From Draconibacterium orientale (GTDB lineage: Bacteria; Bacteroidota; Bacteroidia; Bacteroidales; Prolixibacteraceae), in contig NZ_CP007451.1 of NCBI RefSeq assembly GCF_000626635.1, forward strand, positions 620,001 through 684,000: a stretch of DNA of 64,000 nucleotides. The letters are read 5' to 3'. A program made the translations under genes and the position numbers. Shown one piece after another: positions 1 through 8,424 of the stretch. Within the stretch, counting starts at the first letter, position 1. Every line of letters begins with the position of its first letter. The notes beneath the pieces were generated by a model. The model was not told the origin of the DNA. It worked only from the letters and a program-made list of their open reading frames with translations, and ran no database searches.

Positions 1-811
1 ACTGGTAGGCCGGACTCACCCAATCTTCTTTGGGCTGGTATTTACTTTCGCTGGCCCATCGTATTCCTCTTTTCATAATCTCCAAAGCTTCAGGAACTTC
101 GAAATCAGCCATTACATGGCCCGAAGAGGAGAAAAAGACCCTTCCTTCGCCATAATATTTTTTGTAAGCTACCGGCATTACACAGCCGTCGGCCCACGGC
201 GCATGACCTGCAATAAATTTTGTTGTTGAAAGTACTTTCACGTTCGGATCAACATGCATGTAATATTGTTCCGAGTGTAAATCGAAATCGTCGAGGCCGG
301 CGGTTATCGGATCATCATGATCGACAATATTAACCCTGAAATCGATAACGTTACCGGGATGTGCTACCCATTGCGAGCCAATCATAAACTGGTATTCGGT
401 ATTGTTCCTGAACGAATCGTTCAGTCCGCCGTGCCACCCGGCAATTCCGGTTCCGTTTTCTTTAACGGCGGCTAAAAGGCCACTCTCCTGTTCCCGGGTA
501 ATCTGAGACATGGTGACGATTTGAATGATAAGATCCCTGGAGTCCATCAGATCTTTATCGAGGTAGGAATCAAGCGAATTAGAAACCTCAACCTCAGCTC
601 CTTCAGATCGCATCCAGGGAACAAATACCTCAACAGACTGCTCAGGCTCATGACCCGGCCAGCCTCCCCATACATAAAGCACTTTTTTGCCTTTTAGCGA
701 ATCTGTAGTTTGTGCCTCAGCTGCTTTTGCCATATTCTTAGGCAGCAGGATCCCTCCGGCTCCTGCTGCTATTGTAGTTTGTACAAATTTTCTTCTGGAT
801 AAAGAATTCAT
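1..811 (-). CDS. ThuA-domain protein, Tat-exported (3' end cut by window edge)
   Basis: Reading the minus strand from the ATG at 811 gives 270 open codons running off the window edge with no stop. The protein starts MNSLSRRKFVQTTIAAGAGG, a twin-arginine (SRRKF) signal followed by a small-residue stretch. The mature part reads KGKKVLYVWGGWPGHEPEQS near residue 40, then GIAGWHGGLNDSF and VFFSSSGH. This pattern is typical of the ThuA (trehalose-utilisation, glutamine-amidotransferase-like) family, whose biochemical role in Bacteroidota is mostly unknown. It lies 17 bp downstream of a Tat-exported Gfo/Idh/MocA oxidoreductase, a common partnership in sugar-catabolic loci, and probably belongs to the susC1 operon. 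The family call is firm; the substrate is unknown. Confidence 0.8.
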   Translation of the reverse strand, partial: MNSLSRRKFVQTTIAAGAGGILLPKNMAKAAEAQTTDSLKGKKVLYVWGGWPGHEPEQSVEVFVPWMRSEGAEVEVSNSLDSYLDKDLMDSRDLIIQIVTMSQITREQESGLLAAVKENGTGIAGWHGGLNDSFRNNTEYQFMIGSQWVAHPGNVIDFRVNIVDHDDPITAGLDDFDLHSEQYYMHVDPNVKVLSTTKFIAGHAPWADGCVMPVAYKKYYGEGRVFFSSSGHVMADFEVPEALEIMKRGIRWASESKYQPKEDWVSPAYQ

Positions 812-828
812 TTCGAATAATTTTATGG

Positions 829-2118
829 TTATAATTTATATCCGTTGTGATATTCTCGGTGATAATGTTTTTCGGCCTCAGGATCGTTGATAAAATACTG
901 AGCCTCGGGCGACCAGAGTACCGGACGGTTTAATTCGTAGGCAATATTTCCTAATATGCAGCAAGCAACAGTTCGTTGACCGACTTCTACCGGTGCAATA
1001 GGATCGCGGCGTGCCCGTACTGAATTGATAAAGTCCTCCACATGTCCGGCGCTTCTTTCATAAAGTCCTGCATCTTTTTCTCCCTGGTCAGGAGGCAGTA
1101 AGGACTTGTCGGAAGCTGCAATCTGCCCTCTTGACACTTCAATCCATCCGTCTTCTCCCCAGAATTTAAGCCCAAGTGTTTTTCGATCGTCGTAAGGCTC
1201 ATTTACCATTTCAAGGCCGTTATCATATACATAGGTCAGGTATTTGGCTCCCTGGTAGCGCGGAGGTATCACTTTAACCGGCCCGCTGTGATCTTTTTTC
1301 AGTGCCCACTGACCGATATCGAAATTGTGTGCACCCCAGTCGCAGGTAAAACCGCCACCTGTTTCTTTGTAATATCTCCAGCGCCCCCAGCCTCTTTCTT
1401 TTACCGGCGGATCGATTGAAATTGGCAATGCAAGTGCCGAATTAAAATGAATACTATGCGGCAGTGGCCCCAACCAACGATTCCAGTCCAGATCTTCCGG
1501 AATTGGTTCTGCGGGTAAATCGTACGGATCGGGGCCCGGACCTACATAAGCTTGTACTTTTGTGAGTTTTCCGAAGGCTTCACGATGCACCATACCAACG
1601 GCATGTTGATAATTGCTGTCGGAACGTTGCTGACTTCCTGTGGCAAAAATTACATTATTACGACGCACAGCCTCGGCAACTTTTATACTTTCTTTAATGG
1701 TAAAAGTTATTGGCTTTTCCTGGTAGATGTCTTTACCGGCATTGCAGGCATCAATAGCAATTATTGCGTGCCAGTGGTCGGGAGTTGCAATTACCACTGC
1801 ATCAATATCGCTACGATCAATAATAGGGCGGTAATCCAAATAGGTGGTCACCTCTCCATCGGGGTAATATTCTTTAACCTGTTTTTCGAACCGTTTTCTT
1901 TTAATACCATACACATCTGCTCCGGCCACTACTTCAACTCCTTTTATGTGACGGAATCCGTTTAATAAGTTCATGGCTTGCTGACCAAGGCCAATAAATC
2001 CAACACGTATTGTATCGTTGGCTCCAGCCTTAAAACTTTGTAATAATGGCAACGCAGTTATACCTGCGGCCCCAATTGAACTGGTTTGAAGAAACCTTCT
2101 TCTTGAAAAATTTGTCAT
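829..2118 (-). CDS. Gfo/Idh/MocA family oxidoreductase, Tat-exported
   Basis: This 429-residue protein starts with a twin-arginine signal (SRRRFLQTSS, then a hydrophobic AAGITALPLL stretch), so it is probably exported folded with its cofactor. A Rossmann nucleotide-binding motif follows (GFIGLGQQAMNLLNG, about residues 40-54). The family motif EKPITF is at about residue 135, and the C-terminal half contains the WGAHNFD segment expected of the Gfo/Idh/MocA C-terminal domain. Members use NAD(P) to oxidise or reduce sugars, inositols or glycosides; some periplasmic members act as glycosidases by an oxidation-elimination route. It sits between susD1 and a ThuA-domain gene, so it probably acts on sugar imported by SusC1/SusD1. 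The exact reaction cannot be told from sequence. Confidence 0.88.
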   Translation of the reverse strand: MTNFSRRRFLQTSSIGAAGITALPLLQSFKAGANDTIRVGFIGLGQQAMNLLNGFRHIKGVEVVAGADVYGIKRKRFEKQVKEYYPDGEVTTYLDYRPIIDRSDIDAVVIATPDHWHAIIAIDACNAGKDIYQEKPITFTIKESIKVAEAVRRNNVIFATGSQQRSDSNYQHAVGMVHREAFGKLTKVQAYVGPGPDPYDLPAEPIPEDLDWNRWLGPLPHSIHFNSALALPISIDPPVKERGWGRWRYYKETGGGFTCDWGAHNFDIGQWALKKDHSGPVKVIPPRYQGAKYLTYVYDNGLEMVNEPYDDRKTLGLKFWGEDGWIEVSRGQIAASDKSLLPPDQGEKDAGLYERSAGHVEDFINSVRARRDPIAPVEVGQRTVACCILGNIAYELNRPVLWSPEAQYFINDPEAEKHYHREYHNGYKL

Positions 2119-2157
2119 AATTCAATTTTTATTGTTTAGTTGTATAGATTAAAATTT

Positions 2158-2182
2158 GCTCCAGCTGTTTTACAGCTGGAGC
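2158..2182 (-). terminator. Strong intergenic hairpin after susD1 (attenuator or terminator)
   Basis: A perfect 11-bp stem (GCTCCAGCTGT / ACAGCTGGAGC) with a 3-nt loop sits 8 bp past the susD1 stop codon. On the minus strand it is followed by a weak AAATTTTAAT stretch, so it may be a partial terminator or an mRNA-stabilising hairpin rather than a full stop. Comparable hairpins follow susD2 and susD3. Confidence 0.6.
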
Positions 2183-2190
2183 AAAAAAGT

Positions 2191-4011
2191 TTAATATCCC
2201 GGATTTTGTACGATTTTAGGATTTTGGTCAATAACATCCTGAGGAATAGGTGTCATATATTGTTTCAGATTAAAAGCAGCAGTCCACTTTACTTCTTCCT
2301 CAACACTATATACCCAAACACCTGAATTATCGCTTGGAACCGTGTTTCTAATCACCATGTTGTGACGCTGGGTACCCATTGTTTGTTCGGCAATTTTCCA
2401 ACGTTTGTTATCATGGTATCTTTTACTCTCGAAACAAAGTTCAACACGACGTTCGCTTCGAATTGCCTCACGCATTTCTTCCTGCGACAGTCCTGGCTCG
2501 AGATCAGGAATACCACCACGCGCTCTTATTTTATTGATAGCACTGTAAACCGACGCATCGGGGCCTACAGCCTCATTTTGTGCTTCAGCATAATTTAACA
2601 GTACTTCGGCATAGCGGTAATAAACAAAGTTTTGTCCGCTGGCATCATCGGCAGGAGGTGCATCAGGATTCAGCTTTTTCTTTTGATAATAGCCCGAGTC
2701 GCCCGCATCAGTTTTACCGGCCAAATCAATCTGGTTGGTTTTATCCGGATTTGGGTAGGTTTCATCAATCCGGGTATAAATAATGTCGGTTTCGGGCATC
2801 CAATCCAGTTTATATGGTGCACCATCGTAAACGATAAAGTCGTAAAACCGTGGTTCTCTGTCAACATAAGGATCTTGTGGATCGTAACCCGAAGTTGGAT
2901 CGTTGATATCTTTTCCATTTGCCATTTTAAACTCATCAACCAATTCCTGTGTTGGATTGTAATTTCCCCAGGTCATATACTGGCCTAACACATAAGTTGG
3001 GCCTCCCCGGCGTTCGTAATTGGCTCCCATACCTGAAACATTGGCAACAATTTGCCTGTCCCAGATTACCTCAGAGTTATATTCGTTAGCAGCCCTCCAA
3101 AAGTTGGCAATATCATCAAACAGTTCGTAATACTGACCGTCGCCATACTGATCGATAAACTTTTTATTTGTAGCAGCAGCCTGGGCATACAATCCCGCTC
3201 TTGGAGATGCAAAATGAACGATGTTTTCCGGATCTGGCAGATAAGGCGTGCCGCTGTTAAAGAGTTCGCCGGCTGCAAATAGTTCCATCCAACCTTTTAA
3301 TGCCAGAGCTGCACCAATTGTAGCATGTCCGGCTTCTCCATCTCCTGCATTGTATTTCACAGGTAAATATCCGTTATTAACGATTGCTTCCAGCTCGTTA
3401 ACAATAAAATCAAATGTAGCACCAAACGATTCTCTCGGATAGAGCAATTCTTCTTCTGTCATCGCATTTCGGTCGAGTGGAACAGTAATAACAGGCAAGC
3501 CACCATAATGCATAAACATTTCACTATAGAAAAATGCTCTTAAGAATTTGGCTTCATCCATACGTTTATTGTACCAATCGGTAGAAAAGTTTTCTTTATT
3601 CTCTTCAATCTTTTGAATGAAAGTATTTGCTTTTCTGATGTAAACAAAGAAATTTTCCCACGAATAGTTTCTTTCAGTTGGTCCCTCAGTTCCGCCCCAG
3701 GGATTAGTCGTACTTGATGATGGCGCTATACATACACCCTGTCTCCAGTTAGATGACGTATAATAGTGACTTATATTATAATCATCGGTATAATAATCTA
3801 AATTCTCTTCAGAGTTCCACTTATTTGGAAGCTGGCTGTACACGTCATTTAAGAAAATATCGGCATTGCCATCTGATGCCCATTGTGTAGCATCGCTAAG
3901 GTTTGCTTTATCAATATTTTCCAGAAAATCCTCCTGATCGCAAGCGGATATACTTAGTATAAACAAGGTTAATATTCCTAAGCGGAGTATATTATTTATA
4001 TTTCTTTTCAT
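2191..4011 (-). CDS. SusD-like outer-membrane glycan-binding lipoprotein (pair 1)
   Basis: This 606-residue protein begins with a lipoprotein signal (ILSISAC, lipid-bearing Cys24). It has the typical SusD organisation: an N-terminal helical part with FLRAFFYSEMFMHYGGLPV (TPR-like SusD_N) and a C-terminal RagB/SusD domain. The C-terminal domain contains YRYAEVLLNYAEAQNEA, INKIRARGG, and ERRVELCFESKRYHDNKRW, and the protein ends PKIVQNPGY, a common SusD end. SusD proteins sit on the cell surface as lids over the SusC transporter and bind glycan. The gene starts 18 bp after susC1 and is surely co-transcribed with it. It is diverged from SusD2 and SusD3, which are close to each other, so its substrate is probably different. 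The ligand is not predictable from sequence. Confidence 0.95.
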   Translation of the reverse strand: MKRNINNILRLGILTLFILSISACDQEDFLENIDKANLSDATQWASDGNADIFLNDVYSQLPNKWNSEENLDYYTDDYNISHYYTSSNWRQGVCIAPSSSTTNPWGGTEGPTERNYSWENFFVYIRKANTFIQKIEENKENFSTDWYNKRMDEAKFLRAFFYSEMFMHYGGLPVITVPLDRNAMTEEELLYPRESFGATFDFIVNELEAIVNNGYLPVKYNAGDGEAGHATIGAALALKGWMELFAAGELFNSGTPYLPDPENIVHFASPRAGLYAQAAATNKKFIDQYGDGQYYELFDDIANFWRAANEYNSEVIWDRQIVANVSGMGANYERRGGPTYVLGQYMTWGNYNPTQELVDEFKMANGKDINDPTSGYDPQDPYVDREPRFYDFIVYDGAPYKLDWMPETDIIYTRIDETYPNPDKTNQIDLAGKTDAGDSGYYQKKKLNPDAPPADDASGQNFVYYRYAEVLLNYAEAQNEAVGPDASVYSAINKIRARGGIPDLEPGLSQEEMREAIRSERRVELCFESKRYHDNKRWKIAEQTMGTQRHNMVIRNTVPSDNSGVWVYSVEEEVKWTAAFNLKQYMTPIPQDVIDQNPKIVQNPGY

Positions 4012-4029
4012 GATGTATCGTATTATAAG

Positions 4030-7000
4030 TTAAAAAGTTATATCAATTCCAAATGTAGTTGACCTCATTACCGGATAGGCGGTTTCTCTTAAATCGTATC
4101 CCATCTCCGGGTCAACATGCTTAAGCTTACTAATTGTAAACACATTTTGGCCTGTTACATAACAACGAACATCTCCAATACCCAATTTATCAGTTATCCT
4201 GTTGGGCAGGGTATAACCAATGGTAGCGGTTTTTAGTCGTAAGTAATTGGTATTTACCATCCAGAAATCGGTTTGCTGGGTATTATTATTGTAAGGAGAT
4301 GGTGTAGCCCTCGGGTATTTTGCATTCTGATTTTCCGGAGTCCAGCGGTTATCAAAATATTCATACGATGTGTTACTTCCGTTGTTCTCAAAAGGCACTG
4401 TCATAAACTGATAGGTTCTGATACTGGCTTTGGCAGCTCCCTGGAAAAATAGGGCAACATCCAGGTTTTTCCATTCCAAAGTTGGGGTAAAACCAAAAGT
4501 CATTAACGGATAAACCGGATAACCAATTTTTGTTTCATCATTCGAATCGATTTTTCCATCAGGTACTCCATCAGGGCCACTTAAGTCGGCATACTTAATA
4601 TCACCGGGATGAAGTTCGCCAAACTGTTCAACATTATATCCGTCAGCCGAATTTATTATTCCATCGCCATTGGTATCTTCAGCGGTGGTAAAAAGGCCTA
4701 ACGCTTTATATCCGTAAGGTGTTCCAAAAGGTTGACCAACCAATGTACGGTTGGGGTTATTTGCCTGCGCATCGCTTTGGAATACTTCTACCATTTGGTT
4801 TTTGGCATAACTAAAGTTGGCTGAAAGTCCAATAACCATATCGTCGTTTACATTGTAAACACTTGATGCATTTATTTCGATACCGTTATTTTTCATTTCT
4901 CCTTTATTCTCCTCCGACAAATCGAGTCCATACTCCACAGGGAGTGTTACCTGCGGAGCCAGAAGCATACCGGTACGTTTTTCGTGGAAATAGTCAAATT
5001 CCAGGTTCAAAAGCCCGTCCCACATATTTAAATCGAAACCAATATCCATTTTGGTTGAAACTTCCCAGGTAATTTCAGGGTTCGGTTCACTTTCGTTGGC
5101 CGATCCCTGAACAAGCGAACCATTTCCAAATGCATACGCATTTCCGCGAAGGCTGTAACCTGCCAGATACTGGAAAGCCTCACCGGCAAGCATACCCGAT
5201 TGCCCCCATGATGCCCTTAGTTTCAGGTTATTGATATTTCCTTTGTCGGCCATAAAACCTTCTTCAGAAACACGCCATGCAGCAGAAAATGCTGGAAAAT
5301 ATCCCCAGCGTTCTCCCGGCGCAAAGTAGTAGTGCCCGTCATATCTGCCCGATGCTTCGAGCAAATACTTATCCATATAGCTATAGCCTACACGATAAAC
5401 GTAACCAATTTCGCTACCGGTTGCCGAAGCTCCACCGTTGTCGTAATCGTTTTTATCGGAACTACCAAAGTCCATTTCATCAATTAATATGGCAAAGTTG
5501 TTTCTGCGTGTCCAGAAATTATCTCTTGTTGACTCTCTCGCTTCGGCCACAAGCAAACCGGTTACACTGTGGTCGCCAAATGTACGGGCATAATTCAGGT
5601 AAGCCTGATAGGTAAAATTAGACCACCTTTCTTCTTCAATCCTAAGGTAGCTATACAGCGGAGACCATCCTTCCTGTGTTGTTTGTGCTTCGGTAAATGA
5701 ATAGGGCGTTGTGGAATAATCAATTACATGATAAATAAATGGAAGGTGCCATTGTTTTGTTCGTTGAATATTAGGGTCGTAGCTAAAAACGCCTTTAAAA
5801 TTCAAACCTTCAATAAAAGGCAATTCCTGCTCTACGGTTATGGAAGTTAAAAGGGTTTTTCGGTTTATCAGCGTATAACCATCTGATTTTAAAGCTGCAA
5901 TTGGAGAGCTTGCCGATGATTCGCCCCAATGTTCGCCATCAGAATAAAGCAATGTTTGTATAGGTACAAATTTGTAAAATGTTCTGAAAAGGTGCCCTCC
6001 ACGAGTACTTTCACCGGGATCCAGTTCATCCGTATCTTCTATCGATCCGTGAATTGACATACTTACTTTGGTAGTATTGGTTGCCTGTAATCCAAGGCTG
6101 ATATTGTAGCTATACCTTTTATAATTGATTTTATCTACAATTCCTGCCTGATCATAATATCCCAAACCTGCGTGGTAATTAAATTTTGATGAACCGCCAC
6201 TAAATTCAAGGTTGTAATTCTGTACCGGTACGTTTGTATTCCAGTGATCAATAAATTTTGAGTCGGGATATAAATCCGGATCCTGTCGGTGTAAATTCGG
6301 ATAATCGGCAATTAAATCCGGATTATTAGGAGGAGTTGTTCCATTTGGTGTTAAGTTGTAATAACCTTCATTTTGTAGCGCCATGTAATCCTGCGCATTC
6401 AGCATTTCCGGCAAATAGGTTGGATTCTGAATTCCATAAGACGAAGTTAAGCGAACCACAGGTTTGCCGGCTGTACCTTTCTTGGTGGTTATAAGAATTA
6501 CGCCGTTGGCACCACCAATACCGTATGGAGCAACTGCGGCCGCATCTTTCAGGATTGTAACCGACTCGATGGTGGCCGGATCAACCTGGCGAATATTATC
6601 TCGCTTTACCCCATCAACCACAACCAACGGATCGCTGTTTCCTGTGGTAACAACACCGCGGATATGTATGTCAGGGTCATCGAAACCCGGTTGCCCTCCG
6701 TTAGGACGCATACTAACACCGGCTAATTTACCGGCCAACGCCTGCGAAATATTTGGAACCGGTACCTTGGCTAATTCTTCCCCTTTAACGGTACTGATTG
6801 CACCGGTTACGGTAGTTTTTTTCTGTACACCGTACCCGATGGTAACTACTTCTTCAATACCAATTACATCAACTTCCATGGTTATATTAATAACCGTTTG
6901 ATTACCAACGGCTACTTCCTGAGACTGCATCCCGATAAAAGAAAATATCAGGGTATTATCAGGCGAAACATCGCTTAATGAGTAACTCCCGTCGGTGTCG

Positions 7001-7275
7001 GTAATTACCCCATTGTTTGTTCCTTTTACCACAACGGTAACACCAGGGAGAGGCGCCCCGCTGTTGTCAGTTACTTTTCCAGAAACTACATTTTGCTGAA
7101 CATCAGACACCTCTGTGTTATCCCGATTTGAATCAGAATCGCTGACATTCGATGAAGTACTGGCTGAAACATGAGTGAAACTTGTTAGCAGAAGAATTAA
7201 TACAAGTTTCATCGCGAGCAATAATTTCTTTTTCCTGTTAAAATACAGAAAAAAACAAGTTGCATTTTTTTTCAT
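4030..7275 (-). CDS. SusC-like TonB-dependent outer-membrane transporter (pair 1)
   Basis: A 1081-residue SusC/RagA-family protein. A long basic leader precedes a hydrophobic signal (MKLVLILLLTSF). From about residue 65 there is a carboxypeptidase-regulatory-like repeat (VSGKVTDNSGAPLPGVTVVV), then the plug domain (PLVVVDGVKRDNI, ATIESVTILKDAAAVAPYG, GANGVILITTKKG). The TonB-dependent beta-barrel runs to the C-terminus (TTFGIDITF). There is no STN signalling domain, so it is not expected to talk to an anti-sigma factor. With SusD1 it should import oligosaccharides across the outer membrane. The 5' leader (7276-7420) contains two hairpins, one of them a terminator pointing antisense to this gene. 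An IS1595-family element lies 146 bp upstream and may have separated the gene from its original regulator. Confidence 0.96.
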   Translation of the reverse strand: MKKNATCFFLYFNRKKKLLLAMKLVLILLLTSFTHVSASTSSNVSDSDSNRDNTEVSDVQQNVVSGKVTDNSGAPLPGVTVVVKGTNNGVITDTDGSYSLSDVSPDNTLIFSFIGMQSQEVAVGNQTVINITMEVDVIGIEEVVTIGYGVQKKTTVTGAISTVKGEELAKVPVPNISQALAGKLAGVSMRPNGGQPGFDDPDIHIRGVVTTGNSDPLVVVDGVKRDNIRQVDPATIESVTILKDAAAVAPYGIGGANGVILITTKKGTAGKPVVRLTSSYGIQNPTYLPEMLNAQDYMALQNEGYYNLTPNGTTPPNNPDLIADYPNLHRQDPDLYPDSKFIDHWNTNVPVQNYNLEFSGGSSKFNYHAGLGYYDQAGIVDKINYKRYSYNISLGLQATNTTKVSMSIHGSIEDTDELDPGESTRGGHLFRTFYKFVPIQTLLYSDGEHWGESSASSPIAALKSDGYTLINRKTLLTSITVEQELPFIEGLNFKGVFSYDPNIQRTKQWHLPFIYHVIDYSTTPYSFTEAQTTQEGWSPLYSYLRIEEERWSNFTYQAYLNYARTFGDHSVTGLLVAEARESTRDNFWTRRNNFAILIDEMDFGSSDKNDYDNGGASATGSEIGYVYRVGYSYMDKYLLEASGRYDGHYYFAPGERWGYFPAFSAAWRVSEEGFMADKGNINNLKLRASWGQSGMLAGEAFQYLAGYSLRGNAYAFGNGSLVQGSANESEPNPEITWEVSTKMDIGFDLNMWDGLLNLEFDYFHEKRTGMLLAPQVTLPVEYGLDLSEENKGEMKNNGIEINASSVYNVNDDMVIGLSANFSYAKNQMVEVFQSDAQANNPNRTLVGQPFGTPYGYKALGLFTTAEDTNGDGIINSADGYNVEQFGELHPGDIKYADLSGPDGVPDGKIDSNDETKIGYPVYPLMTFGFTPTLEWKNLDVALFFQGAAKASIRTYQFMTVPFENNGSNTSYEYFDNRWTPENQNAKYPRATPSPYNNNTQQTDFWMVNTNYLRLKTATIGYTLPNRITDKLGIGDVRCYVTGQNVFTISKLKHVDPEMGYDLRETAYPVMRSTTFGIDITF

Positions 7276-7303
7276 AAATTCAAGTATTAAAGTTATAATT
7301 AAC

Positions 7304-7317
7304 GGTGTTTTTACACC
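7304..7317 (+). promoter_or_regulatory. Small hairpin in the susC1 leader
   Basis: GGTGT / ACACC with a TTTT loop, 5-bp stem. It lies between the susC1 start codon and the plus-strand terminator at 7331-7365. The leader of susC2 has the same order (small hairpin, then terminator), which is why it is recorded. Confidence 0.35.
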
Positions 7318-7330
7318 CGAGATTTAATTT

Positions 7331-7365
7331 GCCCGGTAATTGTTGGCGCAACTGCCGGGTTTTTT
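7331..7365 (+). terminator. Rho-independent terminator antisense to susC1
   Basis: On the plus strand CCCGG pairs with CCGGG, with an inner GTTG/CAAC stem closing a GCG loop, followed directly by TTTTTT. No plus-strand gene lies upstream, because susC1 occupies the minus strand back to 4030. The simplest reading is that it ends an antisense transcript starting near or inside the susC1 start. On the minus strand the hairpin is followed by no T-run. Confidence 0.6.
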
Positions 7366-7420
7366 ATTCTTATTTATTTTCTAAATCATTAAAAGTGCCC
7401 TCCTTTTACTTATTATCTTT

Positions 7421-7446
7421 ATTGAATATCCGTAAATACTCATAAT
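7421..7446. repeat. IS1595-type left inverted repeat
   Basis: The left terminal repeat begins after the target duplication at 7413-7420. Core TTGAATATCCGTA at 7422-7434 is identical to the reverse complement of 8403-8415. A second block (TCATA) also matches further in, with mismatches between the blocks. Confidence 0.85.
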
Positions 7447-7488
7447 TTGATTTATTTCATTATCTTTAAGGTAGTTAAAACGATATAG

Positions 7489-8397
7489 ATGAACCTATTT
7501 ACTTTCACAGCACATTTTGATAGCGAGGAAGCTTGCCGAAACCATTTTAAAGAGGAAAGGGACAAGGTAGGTGTAGTCTGCAAGGAATGTGGACATACAG
7601 AGCATTACTGGATAAAAAGTCGCTGGAGTTACGAGTGCAAAAAGTGTAGACACCGTACTTCATTGCGTAGTGGCACTATAATGCAGGGATCAAACCTATC
7701 GTTCATGATCTGGTACAAAACCATGTTCTTAATGACTGCCACCAAAAAAGGTTTTTCCAGCAAGGAAATCCAAAAGCAACTTGGAATGAAACGCTATGAG
7801 CCTGTTTGGGCAATGGTACACAAACTTCGTAAAGCCATGGGTAACCGCGATGCGCGTTATACCTTGGAGGGGATGATTGAAATGGACGAGGGATATTTTA
7901 CAGTAGAATCTTCTGAAGTGGAAAAGTCGAGAGGGAAAAGAGGACGTGGTGCTGCAGGCAAGTCGCCGGTATCAGTAATGGCAGAGTCGGCTCAGCTTGA
8001 AGATGTAGAGACCGGGGAAAAAACAAGTCAATGCCGTTACTTCAAAGCCAGGGTTCTTGAGAGTCACCATGCAGATGAAATTAATGATACGGTCAGGGAA
8101 TCTTTTGATGAAAAAAGTATTGTATTTACCGACGACAGTACGTCTTATGTTGATATTTCGGATTATGTGGAACTTCATTTTTCTGAAAAGTCAAGCGAAA
8201 AGCTCACCAAAGAAACATTGCGTTGGGTTCATATTACAATAAGCAATGCTAAACGAAACTTCCTTGGTAATTACCACAAGATTAAGGGGAAATACCTTCA
8301 AATGTATTTGAATGAGTTCGTCTACAAGCTAAACCGGAGGTATTTTGGAGAAAAACTCTTTGACAGGCTGGTTATTGCTGGAATTACTGGACTATGA
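7489..8397 (+). CDS. IS1595-family (ISXO2-like) transposase
   Basis: A 302-residue DDE-type transposase. The N-terminus carries a zinc ribbon (CKEC at 31-34 and CKKC at 50-53), followed by a helix-turn-helix-like stretch (SSKEIQKQLGMKRYEPVWAM). The ISXO2-like catalytic domain starts with EMDEGYF (Asp133), continues with FTDDSTSY (Asp215/216), and ends with HITISNAKRNFLGNYHKIKG and YLNEFVYKLNRRYF. This order (zinc ribbon, HTH, DDE/N domain) defines the family, and the length is normal. The reading frame is intact, so the enzyme may be active. The stop codon lies inside the right inverted repeat. Confidence 0.95.
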   Translation: MNLFTFTAHFDSEEACRNHFKEERDKVGVVCKECGHTEHYWIKSRWSYECKKCRHRTSLRSGTIMQGSNLSFMIWYKTMFLMTATKKGFSSKEIQKQLGMKRYEPVWAMVHKLRKAMGNRDARYTLEGMIEMDEGYFTVESSEVEKSRGKRGRGAAGKSPVSVMAESAQLEDVETGEKTSQCRYFKARVLESHHADEINDTVRESFDEKSIVFTDDSTSYVDISDYVELHFSEKSSEKLTKETLRWVHITISNAKRNFLGNYHKIKGKYLQMYLNEFVYKLNRRYFGEKLFDRLVIAGITGL

Positions 8398-8416
8398 CTA
8401 AATACGGATATTCAAC
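8391..8416. repeat. IS1595-type right inverted repeat
   Basis: The right terminal repeat overlaps the last codons of the transposase gene. Its core TACGGATATTCAA (8403-8415) mirrors the left repeat, and the target duplication copy TTATCTTT follows at 8417-8424. Confidence 0.85.
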
Positions 8417-8424
8417 TTATCTTT

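Larger units (their letters stand above)
7421..8416 (+). mobile_element. Complete IS1595-family insertion sequence
   Basis: A 996-bp element bounded by imperfect inverted repeats of about 26 bp whose outer core TTGAATATCCGTA is perfect. It is flanked by an exact 8-bp direct repeat TTATCTTT (7413-7420 and 8417-8424), matching the 8-bp target duplication known for the IS1595 family. It carries one intact transposase gene. The perfect duplication suggests a fairly recent, unrearranged insertion in DNA upstream of susC1. Confidence 0.92.

Noticed and set aside
1552-1965. Plus-strand open frame of 137 codons
   Set aside because: Lies fully inside the Gfo/Idh/MocA gene on the other strand; Cys/Ile/Phe-rich composition with no domain.
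6464-6901. Plus-strand open frame of 145 codons
   Set aside because: It is the complement of the conserved susC1 plug and repeat region; the codon pattern follows susC1.
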